From Oscillospiraceae bacterium (GTDB taxonomy: Bacteria > Bacillota > Clostridia > Oscillospirales > Oscillospiraceae), in NCBI GenBank assembly GCA_009780235.1, contig WRAK01000003.1, positions 62,001-126,000 of the forward strand: a DNA stretch of 64,000 bases, in the 5' to 3' direction. Under the pieces are notes generated by a model, which was given only the letters and a program-made list of their open reading frames with translations, did no database searches and was not told the origin of the DNA. Positions 16,805-26,006 of this stretch are shown in pieces. Made by a program: the position numbers and the translations under genes. Every line of letters begins with the position of its first letter. The first letter of the stretch is position 1.

Positions 16805-17287
16805 CTATGCCAACGCAGTCGAAAGCCGCTCTTCCACTTCTTCGTAAGTCACTCGCTGACTGAGCACGATTTCGGAAATCAAAATCTGCTTGGCCGAGTG
16901 GAGCATTTTCCGCTCACCCGTTGAGAGACCCTTGTCCGTCTCACGGCTCACGAGACCTTTAATCACAGCGGCCACTTCCATGAGGTCACCGCTCTTGATG
17001 CGCACCATATTCTCCCGATAGCGGCGGCTCCAGTTCTGCGTCATCGTGACTTCCAAATCAGCGATGGCCGCAATAATGGAATCTGCCTCGTGGGACTCGA
17101 TAATCGGGCGCACACCGATGGTGTCGCTGGTCTCTTTGGGAATCATCACTATCATATCGCCCACAGGCATTTTGACAATGTAATATTCCCGAATAATTCC
17201 GTTGATTTTCTTGGCCTCAATGCGCTCTATCTCGCCCGCTCCATGCAGAGGGTGGGCGATACGATCTCCGATTCGATATATGGTCAT
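16805..17287 (-). CDS. carD: CarD/CdnL-family transcription regulator
   Basis: A 160-residue protein: an N-terminal RNA polymerase-interacting Tudor-like domain (YRIGDRIAHPLHGAGEIERIE through VMIPKETSDTIGVRPI) and a helical C-terminal domain that in the family contacts the upstream edge of the promoter bubble. CarD proteins bind the polymerase beta subunit and stabilise open complexes. Placement next to ispD is common in Clostridia. AGAGGA lies about 8 nt before the ATG. A strong promoter lies upstream and its own terminator follows, so it is probably monocistronic. Confidence 0.88.
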   Translation of the reverse strand: MTIYRIGDRIAHPLHGAGEIERIEAKKINGIIREYYIVKMPVGDMIVMIPKETSDTIGVRPIIESHEADSIIAAIADLEVTMTQNWSRRYRENMVRIKSGDLMEVAAVIKGLVSRETDKGLSTGERKMLHSAKQILISEIVLSQRVTYEEVEERLSTALA

Positions 17288-17328
17288 AACGCCATCCTCT
17301 CCACAATTGCCGATACATTCCCAAGGGT

Positions 17329-17357
17329 AGTATACACCATTCTCAAGAATTTATCAA
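17329..17357 (-). promoter_or_regulatory. Sigma-A promoter of carD
   Basis: TTGATA (17352-17357), a 17-nt spacer and TATACT (17329-17334) on the minus strand, about 40 bp before the carD start. Confidence 0.8.
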
Positions 17358-17476
17358 CAGATTTTCCCGTTTTTACAATAAAAAACCGAGACGGCAAAAA
17401 TGCCGGTTTCGGTTTGCTGGAATTTTACACTATGCTTTCTGTTTCGTCCGCTTTTTTATCATAGCCAAGCAAGTAC

Positions 17477-17587
17477 ATGTTTGAATCGGAGGTTTCCCTT
17501 TTGCTCAAAGACAAAGTAATTTACAAGCGCGAAGATGGGCGCGAGAAAGCGGGTGGAAAAATTGACATAGCCCGAACAGACCCATAA
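17477..17587 (+). CDS. Possible 36-residue ORF or gene remnant (low support)
   Basis: An open frame (MFESEVSLLLKDKV...) lies in the 421-bp gap between the divergent carD and the SLH protein gene. There is no ribosome site before the ATG, but CGGAGG precedes an internal TTG by 8 nt, so a peptide of about 28 residues (LLKDKVIYKREDGREKAGG...) could be made. No family is recognised. It may be chance or the end of a lost gene. Confidence 0.2.
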   Translation: MFESEVSLLLKDKVIYKREDGREKAGGKIDIARTDP

Positions 17588-17643
17588 TGTTCAAGAAAAC
17601 GCAATAAATTGTTTTCAACTTTTTCACCAAGCAACCAAAAAAG

Positions 17644-17672
17644 TTGATACACTAAACATATGTATGTAAATA
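17644..17672 (+). promoter_or_regulatory. Candidate promoter of the SLH/InlB-repeat protein gene
   Basis: TTGATA (17644-17649), a 17-nt spacer and TAAATA (17667-17672). The -10 is imperfect. GGGAGG (17695-17700) lies 8 nt before the ATG at 17709. Confidence 0.45.
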
Positions 17673-17708
17673 AAACGAACCGGTATAAACTTCAGGGAGG
17701 TAAACATT

Positions 17709-20700
17709 ATGAAAAGAGTTTTATGTTTCTTGTTGGTTGTCGTTCTTTTGGCGGGGATTCTTCCCCCGCCGACTTTTGCGGCGACAGTTGGGGTCACGAG
17801 CTATAGTGACCTGGCAGCTGCCATTGCGGCGGCTCCCGCAGACGGAACAACGGTGACAACGATCGAGTTGGAAAACAGCTTCTCGGCCACAGGAGGCGTG
17901 CTCACAATCTCCTTCGGTCAAAACATTGTCCTGACCAGCGCGGCGGGTTCGACCTTTACCTTTACACAGGCCAATACCGGCAATCGGCACTTTAGTGTCG
18001 CCGGGAACCTGACGCTCCAAAACGTCACGCTGAACGGACCGGGCGGCACCATCGTCGGCGGCGGTGCAGATGTACCCGGAGGGACACTTACGATAGGAGC
18101 CGGCGGCACCATCACGAACTGCCGCGCACCCGGCGGGGCAAGTGCGGCATATGGGGGTGCCGTGTATGTCAACAATCAGGGTTCAGTAATTATGAGCGGC
18201 GGCACAGTTTCAAACAACACATCCAGCTGGGCCGGCGGCGGCATATTTTTGGAGGGCAACAGCACCTTCAACATGACTGCCGGTGTAATCAGCGGGAATA
18301 CCGCTTCCTCCAGCGGCGGCGGTGTGGAAATCCGAAACGGATACGGCACCATTTCCGGCGGCACCATCACCGACAACACGGTGACCTCTGCTGTCGCAGT
18401 TGGCGGCGGTGTGGAACTCAAGGCCGCGAATCTGACCGTGACAGGCGGGCTTTTTACCAACAACCGCGCAGTCTATGGCGGCGGAATCCACACAGATGCC
18501 TCCGGTCTGGTGACGATGAGCGGCGGCACAGTCAGTAATAACTTCGCCAAAGGCAACGGCGGCGGCGTATTTACTGCTCAAAACAGCTATAATAGTCCGC
18601 TGCCGAGCAACTCCTATAATAATCTGAGCATCGGCGCAGCCGTCATATTCTCTAACAACGTGGCAGGAAACGGCGCACGGGTTCCACCGCCCAATGTGGC
18701 CACAGCGACACAGATTGCGACATCATCAAGCTCGTTCTTTAACAATCCGCTTAATAATGCCGACATCAACTACTATAACTCAAACTCTATGGTTATGTTC
18801 CTGACAGTTACATTTGACCCGGGCGCAAACGGCACCTTCCCGTCGGGAACCCAGACACAACAGAACATACCCGCCACCAACAGCCCGCTCGTCCCAACCG
18901 CGGTGCCCACGCCGCAGCCGGCTGCAAATTATGGCTTTATCGGCTGGTCGGCAGACGGCGGCCTTACGATTTTGACCGATACTCAAGCCCTTACCACGCC
19001 GATTACCGATAATACGACCTATGTCGCCCAATATGTACCGCCGATTACCTTGACGTTTGACGGGCAAGGCGGCGCACCCGCAACGCAGACTGTGACGTCG
19101 GTTCAAGTGACCGGCACCTATGCAAACGCCCTGTCACAAGTCACAAATCCCATACTGGACGGCTTTATCTTCCGCGGTTGGTGGACAACACCGAACGGGA
19201 GTACAAGCGGTGTGCAGATTCTGCCCACCACAGTTGTCGGGGCGACAACAAACCAGACCCTCTACGCTTGGTGGATACCGAATCCGACCGTCACAATCAC
19301 CTTTGACGCAAACGGCGGCGCACCCGCAACACAGGTTGTGCCAAGCCGCGTCGTCGGCAGCGGTTATGCCGCCACGCTTGCAGCGGTCACACCGCCGACA
19401 CAAGCCGGCTATGCTTTCCAGGGTTGGTTTACAGCACCGTCAGGCGGTGTGCAGATTACCGCTGCCGATACAATTCCGTCCACAGATACAACTCTTTACG
19501 CCCAATGGACACCACTCCCGATAATCACAATCACCTTTGTCGCCCAAGGCGGTACGCCGGACGGCCAACAGCAGACTGTGCAAACGGGAGACACCTACGC
19601 AAGCGCATTATCTGCAATCCGGCCTCCGACGCGAATGGGCTATGCCTTCAGCGGTTGGTTCACGGCACCGACAGGCGGCACACAGATACTCCCCACTACC
19701 GTTGTTACGGCAACGACAGACCAAACCCTGTACGCGCAATGGGTGTCGGTGACGGTCACCGTCACCTTTGACGGCGGGGGCGGCACACCCGCAACACAGG
19801 TCGTGTCCGGACTGGCTCCGCTCTCCTCTTATGCCCCGGTTCTCGCCGCGATTCAGACGCCGACGCAGTCCGGCTATCTCTTCAACGGCTGGCACGATCA
19901 GCCGCAGGGTATGGGCGGCAGCAGCGTAACCTCGGGCAGCCTGATTCCCCCAAACGATACGACTGTCTATGCCTGGTGGACACCCGCTCCGACCATCACC
20001 CTTACCTTTGATGCCCAAGGCGGCACACCTGACGGGCAAACGGCAACTGTGACCACAGGCGGTACCTATGCCGCCGCCTTGGCGGCTGTCACAAATCCCG
20101 CGCTGGCCGGCTTTGTTCTCCAAGGTTGGTTTACAACACCGAGCGGTGTCGCCGGCGGGGTACAGGTTCTCGACACGACAGTCGTCACTACGACGACGGA
20201 TCAAACGCTCTACGCCCGCTGGATTGCAAATCCGACGGTAACCGTCACCTTTGATGCAAACGGCGGCACACCAACACCACAAGTCGTGCCCGACAACACA
20301 TCCGGCACAAGCTACGGGCCTGTCCTCGCCGCGATTACAACACCGACACAAATCGGTTATACCTTCAACGGCTGGTTTGACGCCGCGAGCGGCGGAAACG
20401 AGATTACCGCATCTAACACCATTCCGGCAACAGATACAACGCTCTACGCCCAATGGACACAGATTCCGCCGATTTCCGTCTTCTTTGATGCAAACGGCGG
20501 CACATTTGACCCGGGCACCATCATTCCGGGTGCTGGAACAACGCTGGTATCAAATACACTTGCCCAATACACACCGGCCACGGTAGGCGGAACTTTTCTG
20601 CAAGCCATGTCGGCCACCCCCGACCCCACCCCGCCCAATGATGGAAACACCTACTACTTCGGCGGTTGGTGGACAACAACAGATACGAGCGGTGTACAAG

Positions 20701-23351
20701 TCTTGCCCACAGATACCGTGTGGAATGAACCCGGCGACATTACCCTCTATGTCCACTGGGTACAGGTAGCCACAGTCACGCTCTGGTTTGACGCAAACGG
20801 CGGCACACCCGCAATGCAAACGCGGCGCGGCGCGGTCGTCGGACAGGAGATTTTAGCGAGTGTGTTTATAGAGCAGCCGACACAAACGGGCTATACTTTC
20901 CTCGGCTGGTTCACAGATGCTGCAGGCGGCACCCAAATCGCCGACACAGATCCGATTCCGAGTGACAACACGACCTATTACGCCCAGTGGGCACCGATTC
21001 CGCCAATCACAATCACCTTCGCCGCCCAAGGCGGCACGCCGGACGGCCAACAACAGCAGGTCGTACCGGGCAACACCTATGCCGCCGCCCTGTCTGCAAT
21101 TCGGCAACCGACACAGGTGGGCTATGCCTTCGCCGGCTGGTTTACAGAACCGTCAGGCGGCACACAGATACTGCCCACCACCGTCGTTACGGCAACAACA
21201 GACCAAACCCTCTATGCACAATGGGTTGCGGTAACGGTCACCGTCACTTTTGACGGCGGGGGCGGCGCACCCGCAACGCAGGTCGTGCCCGGATTGGCCC
21301 CGTTCTCCTCCTATGCCCCGGTCTTCGCTTCAATTTCGACGCCGACACAAAGCGGCTATCTCTTCAACGGCTGGCACGACCAGCCGCAGGGTATGGGCGG
21401 CAGCAGCGTGACCCCGGGCAGCCTGATTCCCCCAACCAATACAACGGTTTACGCTTGGTGGACACCCGCGCCGACAATCACCGTCACCTTTGACGCCCAA
21501 GGCGGCGCACCTACACCGCAGACAGCGAGCGTGACAACAGGCGACACTTATTCTACTGCCATAACCGCAATCACAGAGCCGACACAGGCCGGGTTCCTCT
21601 TCCAAGGCTGGTTTACACAGCCGTCAGGCGTCGCCGGCGGGGTGCAGGTTCTCTACACGACGGTTGTCACGGCCACAACGGACCAAACCCTCTACGCGCA
21701 CTGGATTGCGAACCCGACGATTACAATTACCTTTAACGGAAACGGCGGCACGCCTGCCGCGCAGGTTGTCCCCGGCCAAGTTTCCGGTAACACCTTTGCC
21801 TCCACCCTTGCCGCGATTACCACACCGACGCAAGCGGGCTACGTATTCCGCGGCTGGTATACAGCGGCAACGGGCGGCACACACATCACTTCTTCCAGCA
21901 TCATCCCCGCGGGGGCAATTCCCAGAACTGTCTACGCGCAATGGGATCCGATTCCGGTTATCACCCTCACCTTTGACGCCCAAGGCGGCACCCCGGACGG
22001 GCAGACGGAGGCCTTGCAAACAGGCAGTCTTTACGGAGACGCATTGTCTCTTATCCAAGCCCCGACACGGCTCGGATACGTATTCGCCGGTTGGTTTACA
22101 ACACCGGACGGAGATATGAGCGGTGTACAGATACTCGACGATACAATCGTCACGGCAACGACGAATCAAACCCTATACGCCCACTGGATTGCGGTGACGG
22201 TGACCATCACGTTCGACGCACAAGGCGGCACGCCTGCCATACAGCTTGTCCCCGGCAAAATTTACGGAGACACCTATACCAATGCCCTCGCCTCGGTTAC
22301 GGATCCGACACAGGCGTTCGACACCTTCCTCGGTTGGTTTACAGCACCCACGGGCGGCACCGAGATTACCGCCGCAGACACAATCCCCGCAAGCGATACA
22401 ACCCTTTACGCCCAATGGGCTCCGATTCAAATCAACATCATCTTTGACGCGCTCGGGGCCGCACCCGCCATGCAAGAGGAGCCCGCGACGGCAGGCGATA
22501 CCTTTGCGGCACCTTTTGCCGCCGCCGCAACCCCGACCATGCCCGGCAGCACCTTTGTCGGTTGGTTCACCCAAGTCATCGGCGGAACACAGGTATACCC
22601 TGCTGATATCGTTACGCAGACAACAGACCAAACACTTTACGCACAATGGCAATCTTCCACATTCAGAGGCGACATCATCTTAACGGGCATGCACTATGCC
22701 TACCTAATCGGCACAGGGGCTGACAGCATTGAACCGAACAGCTTCATTACCCGCGCCGAGGTGGCAAACGTTCTCTTGCGGATGCTGAGTGACGAGACGA
22801 GAGCAAGCTTCTGGACGCTGGAAAACCCATTCTCCGACGTGCCGAACAATGGAGGTGCTTGGTTTAGCAACGGCGTGTCGGCAATCAACAATATGGGAGT
22901 TATGATAGGGTTCCCGGATGGCACCTTCCAACCGGGGCTAAACATGACGCGGGCGGAAATCGCCACGGTTCTGACACGGTTTTTATCCCCTGAAGTGCAA
23001 TATACCGGCACGGCAGACATGTTCCCCGATATCTCCGGCAGTTGGGCGAGAGACAACATCAATCTGGCGGCACAGTTCGGCTGGGTGCTGGGAGATTTGA
23101 GCGGAAACTTTAACCCGGATGCAAATATGACCAGAGCAGAGTTCGCCACCTTGGTCAACCGCGTTCTGGAGAGGACAAGCATTGATATTGATACGACGAA
23201 TATGATATCCTGGATAGATAACGCGGACACAAATGCTTGGTTCTATTGGGCAGTACAAATTGCATCGAACTCTGCACCCGGCGTCCCCGCACGCAACTGG
23301 GCGGCTTTGACACTACCGAACGCAAGCGCGGAAGATGCGATTGTCGGGTAA
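17709..23351 (+). CDS. Large secreted S-layer-anchored protein with beta-helix, InlB repeats and SLH domains
   Basis: A 1880-residue surface protein and the only long plus-strand gene in the first 40 kb. Order: signal peptide (residues 1-25, cleavage near PTFAA); a right-handed beta-helix-like region to about 345 with many GGxxxNN and MSGGTVSNN steps, as in polymorphic adhesins; from about 361 to 1645 some 16 InlB B-type (Listeria-Bacteroides) repeats of about 78 residues, typified by TFDAQGGTP, GYxFxGWFTxP and TTDQTLYAQW; then about 230 residues with three SLH units (NSFITRAEVANVLLRML, PGLNMTRAEIATVL, PDANMTRAEFATLVNRV). SLH domains bind pyruvylated wall polymer, so the protein is held at the surface and is probably an adhesin. 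The first InlB unit and repeat 8 are irregular. Repeats 4-7 and 10-13 match as a block, showing internal duplication. There is no sortase signal. Confidence 0.87.
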   Translation: MKRVLCFLLVVVLLAGILPPPTFAATVGVTSYSDLAAAIAAAPADGTTVTTIELENSFSATGGVLTISFGQNIVLTSAAGSTFTFTQANTGNRHFSVAGNLTLQNVTLNGPGGTIVGGGADVPGGTLTIGAGGTITNCRAPGGASAAYGGAVYVNNQGSVIMSGGTVSNNTSSWAGGGIFLEGNSTFNMTAGVISGNTASSSGGGVEIRNGYGTISGGTITDNTVTSAVAVGGGVELKAANLTVTGGLFTNNRAVYGGGIHTDASGLVTMSGGTVSNNFAKGNGGGVFTAQNSYNSPLPSNSYNNLSIGAAVIFSNNVAGNGARVPPPNVATATQIATSSSSFFNNPLNNADINYYNSNSMVMFLTVTFDPGANGTFPSGTQTQQNIPATNSPLVPTAVPTPQPAANYGFIGWSADGGLTILTDTQALTTPITDNTTYVAQYVPPITLTFDGQGGAPATQTVTSVQVTGTYANALSQVTNPILDGFIFRGWWTTPNGSTSGVQILPTTVVGATTNQTLYAWWIPNPTVTITFDANGGAPATQVVPSRVVGSGYAATLAAVTPPTQAGYAFQGWFTAPSGGVQITAADTIPSTDTTLYAQWTPLPIITITFVAQGGTPDGQQQTVQTGDTYASALSAIRPPTRMGYAFSGWFTAPTGGTQILPTTVVTATTDQTLYAQWVSVTVTVTFDGGGGTPATQVVSGLAPLSSYAPVLAAIQTPTQSGYLFNGWHDQPQGMGGSSVTSGSLIPPNDTTVYAWWTPAPTITLTFDAQGGTPDGQTATVTTGGTYAAALAAVTNPALAGFVLQGWFTTPSGVAGGVQVLDTTVVTTTTDQTLYARWIANPTVTVTFDANGGTPTPQVVPDNTSGTSYGPVLAAITTPTQIGYTFNGWFDAASGGNEITASNTIPATDTTLYAQWTQIPPISVFFDANGGTFDPGTIIPGAGTTLVSNTLAQYTPATVGGTFLQAMSATPDPTPPNDGNTYYFGGWWTTTDTSGVQVLPTDTVWNEPGDITLYVHWVQVATVTLWFDANGGTPAMQTRRGAVVGQEILASVFIEQPTQTGYTFLGWFTDAAGGTQIADTDPIPSDNTTYYAQWAPIPPITITFAAQGGTPDGQQQQVVPGNTYAAALSAIRQPTQVGYAFAGWFTEPSGGTQILPTTVVTATTDQTLYAQWVAVTVTVTFDGGGGAPATQVVPGLAPFSSYAPVFASISTPTQSGYLFNGWHDQPQGMGGSSVTPGSLIPPTNTTVYAWWTPAPTITVTFDAQGGAPTPQTASVTTGDTYSTAITAITEPTQAGFLFQGWFTQPSGVAGGVQVLYTTVVTATTDQTLYAHWIANPTITITFNGNGGTPAAQVVPGQVSGNTFASTLAAITTPTQAGYVFRGWYTAATGGTHITSSSIIPAGAIPRTVYAQWDPIPVITLTFDAQGGTPDGQTEALQTGSLYGDALSLIQAPTRLGYVFAGWFTTPDGDMSGVQILDDTIVTATTNQTLYAHWIAVTVTITFDAQGGTPAIQLVPGKIYGDTYTNALASVTDPTQAFDTFLGWFTAPTGGTEITAADTIPASDTTLYAQWAPIQINIIFDALGAAPAMQEEPATAGDTFAAPFAAAATPTMPGSTFVGWFTQVIGGTQVYPADIVTQTTDQTLYAQWQSSTFRGDIILTGMHYAYLIGTGADSIEPNSFITRAEVANVLLRMLSDETRASFWTLENPFSDVPNNGGAWFSNGVSAINNMGVMIGFPDGTFQPGLNMTRAEIATVLTRFLSPEVQYTGTADMFPDISGSWARDNINLAAQFGWVLGDLSGNFNPDANMTRAEFATLVNRVLERTSIDIDTTNMISWIDNADTNAWFYWAVQIASNSAPGVPARNWAALTLPNASAEDAIVG
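19505..20460 (+). repeat. Four-unit InlB block, first copy (second copy about 20990-21950)
   Basis: Units 4-7 and 10-13 match one for one, including the unusual HDQPQGMGGSS unit and the SGVAGGVQVL unit that follows it. The offset is close to 1485 nt. This points to a block duplication of about 950 bp inside the gene and not to independent evolution of single units. Confidence 0.75.
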
Positions 23352-23375
23352 CGGACACGGAATTACTCGGCGAAA

Positions 23376-23555
23376 TGTAGGGGCGGCCCCACGTGGCCGC
23401 CCTGCCCTTGCCCGAATTCCCCTCCTTGGAGGGGTGGCAGGCAAAGCCTGACGGGGTGGTTCCACAGGGCGCGTATGTCGTAGGGGGCGGCGTCCCCGAC
23501 GCCCCGCACACCATATACGCAATACCGCGGGGCGTCGGGGACGCCGCCCCCTACA
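23376..23555. repeat. Families A and C composite after the SLH protein gene
   Basis: A family A half-arm with the CCCCACGTGG word, a family C unit (CCCCTCCTTGGAGGGG then GGCAGGCAAAGCCTGACGG) and a complete family A repeat with the GGCGTCCCCGACGCC word (23480-23554). The 288-bp gap has no gene. Confidence 0.78.
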
Positions 23556-23597
23556 AAACCAACATCGCGCCCTACGCCAACTTTTACACTCCCCCAC

Positions 23598-23629
23598 AAA
23601 AAAGTGAGCGGCTTACGCCGCTCACTTTT
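23598..23629. terminator. Strong intrinsic terminator of ispH-rpsA (possibly bidirectional)
   Basis: Stem AAAAGTGAGCGGC / GCCGCTCACTTTT with a 4-nt loop. On the minus strand it is followed by TTTTTTG and begins about 10 nt after the ispH-rpsA stop. On the plus strand only four T follow, so it is weaker for the SLH protein gene. Confidence 0.85.
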
Positions 23630-23639
23630 CACATATCCA

Positions 23640-26006
23640 CTATTCCGCCGTCTCTTCTTCCGCCGTCTCCGGCTCCGAAACGACTTCAATCTCAACAACC
23701 GGCTCTTCAGCAACAGGCTCCTCGACGATAACCTCGACCTCAACCTCCGGCTCGTCCTCTTCGGCTTCCGGCTCGGGCTTGTTGATATCGGTGTCATAGA
23801 CAACCGCATCTTCGCCGCCGTAGTTGTCTTCTTCGTAGACATCTTCCTCGGCAGGCGCGGGCTTCGTGTCCTCAAACAGCGCACGGATACTCAGGGAGAC
23901 GTTCTTCTTATCGTAATCAATATCCGTCACCATCACGTCAATCTCTTGACCCTCTTCGAGGAACTCATGGGGCTTGCCGATGCGGCGGTCTGCGATTTGG
24001 GAGATATGAATCAGGCCGTCCACGCCGGGTACGATTTCCGCAAAGGCACCAAAGGGCATGAGCTTGACCACCTTGACCTTGGCGACGCTGCCCTTCTCGT
24101 ACTTGTCCGTAAAGTTCTTCCACGGATTCTGCTTCGGGTCTTTGTGACCCAGCGAAATCTTCCGCTTCTCTTTGTCGAAGGAGATGACATACACATCCAG
24201 CGGGTCACCCACTTTGACCACATCGGCCGGGGACTTGATGCGGTTCCAAGACAACTCGGACACGTGAACCATGCCGTCCACGCCGCCGATGTCTACGAAC
24301 ACACCGTAAGAAGTCAGGCTCTTGACCGTGCCTGCGTAACGCTTGCCGTTCTCAATCTCAGCCCAAGTCTTTTCGGCTCTCTCTTTTCTCATCTCGGAGC
24401 CGACAGCCTTAATCGAGCCGACCACACGGCGGCGGGACTGGTTGACCTCGGTAATACGGAGCTTGACTTTCTGGCCAATCAGCTCCGTCATAGGATGGTC
24501 TTTCGGAATCCCGGTCTGGGACGCGGGGACAAACACCCGCACGCCCTTGACGCGCACCACGACACCGCCCTTGTTCTCCTCGGTCACAACGCCCTCAACG
24601 GTCGTTCTGCCGCCGCGGGCCGCATCGATTTCATCCCAATATTTCACGGTATCCAGACGCTTCTTCGAGAGCATAATCATGCCCTCTACGTCATTGACAC
24701 GCATAATATAAGCCTCGACCTCGCCGCCGACTTGGATGATATCCTCCACCTTGACATCCGGGTCATCCGCCAGCTCGTGGATGGGAATATAGCCCGCTTG
24801 TTTCGCGCCCAAATCGACAGAAACTTCCGTCGGGCTGATGGATGTAACAATACCGACGACCTTTTCTCCCGTGCGCAGGGTTTTGAACGTCTTGTCCAGC
24901 ATGGCCTCGAACGAGTCATCCTCCTGTACGGGGAGTTTCTCGACCGGGGCGGGCTCGGACACAGGCGTAGGCGCGGGTTCTTCCGCAATCTCTACGACTT
25001 CTGCAACCTCCACCACTTCTTCTGCTGCTGCCTCCGGCTCGGCGGCGGGTGCGGCTTCTTCGACCACAACCTCGACTTCTGCCTCTTCCACAGGCGTTGT
25101 TGCCTCTGCCTCAGTAGTTTCTACTGTGGGTTCGGCTGTCTCTTCGGCGTTCTTTAAGATTTCGTCACTCATTGTTTGGTAGACCTCCCTTATAATCCAT
25201 GCCGGCGTTGAAGCACCGGCAACGATACCGATGGTATCGGCCGCATCAAATCGGGCGGGGTGCAAATCTGCCGCACCTTCGACAAACGCCACCTGTTCGC
25301 AATATTCTGCACAGATAGCGGCCAAGTTTCGGCTGTTCGCACTACCGGTGTCTCCGATGACAATCATCGCATCCGAGCCCTCCGCCAAGTGCGCCGCCTC
25401 CGCCTGCCGTTTTGACGTCGCATTGCATATTGTATCAAAGATTTCCGCGCTTGTACACCACTTTTTCAGAATTTCTTGTACATCTTCCATTTTTCTCCGT
25501 GCGTAGGTCGTCTGAAACACCACCGTCAGAGGTTTTTCACGGTTTTTTTCATCAGAAATCCAAGCCTCTATTTCCTCCGCACACTCAACCACCACAGGGT
25601 CTGTGCACCACCCGCAAGCCGCAATTACCTCCGGGTGCGCCCGCCCGCCGACCAATACGACTTGCCGGCCCATAGCATCGGCGGCCTCGATAATGCGGTG
25701 AATCTTCTTCACATCGGGACAAGTGGCATCAATAACCTCCACCCCGCGCGCAGCCAAAGCCTCCAACACCGCACGCCCCACGCCATGACTGCGGATAATC
25801 ACCCGACTGCCGGATTCAGCCTCTTCCGGGGTATCAATACTCCCCACGCCCATCTGCCGCAGACGCTCCACCACGTGGCGGTTATGGATAATCGGCCCCA
25901 GCGTGACGCAAGGCACTCCGTCGGCCGCGGTCCGCTCCGCCAAATCCACCGCACGGCGGACACCGAAGCAAAACCCCGCCGTCTCGGCCAAGATGACACG
26001 CCTCAC
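23640..26006 (-). CDS. ispH-rpsA: IspH (HMBPP reductase) fused to 30S ribosomal protein S1
   Basis: A 788-residue two-part protein of a type known in Clostridia. Residues 1-278 are IspH, the last MEP-pathway enzyme, with iron-sulfur cysteines Cys13 (GFCFGV), Cys96 (DATCPDV) and Cys194 (ICNATSKRQ). Residues about 285-362 form a Glu/Ala/Pro-rich acidic linker. Four S1 RNA-binding domains follow at about 380-449, 466-535, 553-621 and 638-708, then another acidic tail (711-788) rich in EEP and EVE. S1 helps mRNA bind the ribosome. A strong internal ribosome site at 25183-25191 before Met279 could let S1 be made alone (510 residues). It overlaps plsC by 4 nt and ends in a strong terminator. Confidence 0.9.
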   Translation of the reverse strand: MRRVILAETAGFCFGVRRAVDLAERTAADGVPCVTLGPIIHNRHVVERLRQMGVGSIDTPEEAESGSRVIIRSHGVGRAVLEALAARGVEVIDATCPDVKKIHRIIEAADAMGRQVVLVGGRAHPEVIAACGWCTDPVVVECAEEIEAWISDEKNREKPLTVVFQTTYARRKMEDVQEILKKWCTSAEIFDTICNATSKRQAEAAHLAEGSDAMIVIGDTGSANSRNLAAICAEYCEQVAFVEGAADLHPARFDAADTIGIVAGASTPAWIIREVYQTMSDEILKNAEETAEPTVETTEAEATTPVEEAEVEVVVEEAAPAAEPEAAAEEVVEVAEVVEIAEEPAPTPVSEPAPVEKLPVQEDDSFEAMLDKTFKTLRTGEKVVGIVTSISPTEVSVDLGAKQAGYIPIHELADDPDVKVEDIIQVGGEVEAYIMRVNDVEGMIMLSKKRLDTVKYWDEIDAARGGRTTVEGVVTEENKGGVVVRVKGVRVFVPASQTGIPKDHPMTELIGQKVKLRITEVNQSRRRVVGSIKAVGSEMRKERAEKTWAEIENGKRYAGTVKSLTSYGVFVDIGGVDGMVHVSELSWNRIKSPADVVKVGDPLDVYVISFDKEKRKISLGHKDPKQNPWKNFTDKYEKGSVAKVKVVKLMPFGAFAEIVPGVDGLIHISQIADRRIGKPHEFLEEGQEIDVMVTDIDYDKKNVSLSIRALFEDTKPAPAEEDVYEEDNYGGEDAVVYDTDINKPEPEAEEDEPEVEVEVIVEEPVAEEPVVEIEVVSEPETAEEETAE
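25183..25191 (-). promoter_or_regulatory. Internal Shine-Dalgarno at the IspH/S1 junction
   Basis: AAGGGAGGT on the minus strand lies 10 nt before an in-frame ATG (25172, MSDEILKNAEE), exactly where the IspH domain ends. Sequence and spacing are close to ideal. It codes for REV within IspH, so the match could be partly chance, but its place at the domain boundary argues for a real second start. Confidence 0.65.

Noticed and set aside
17380..17420. Imperfect hairpin upstream of the carD promoter (AAACCGAGACGGCA and TGCCGGTTTCGGTTT)
   Set aside because: There is no upstream gene on the minus strand to terminate and the T-run is weak on the plus strand; I could not assign a role.
23604..25157. 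517-codon plus-strand frame opposite the S1 part of ispH-rpsA
   Set aside because: It is an antisense shadow produced by the Glu/Val-rich codons of S1; no start signal or motif.
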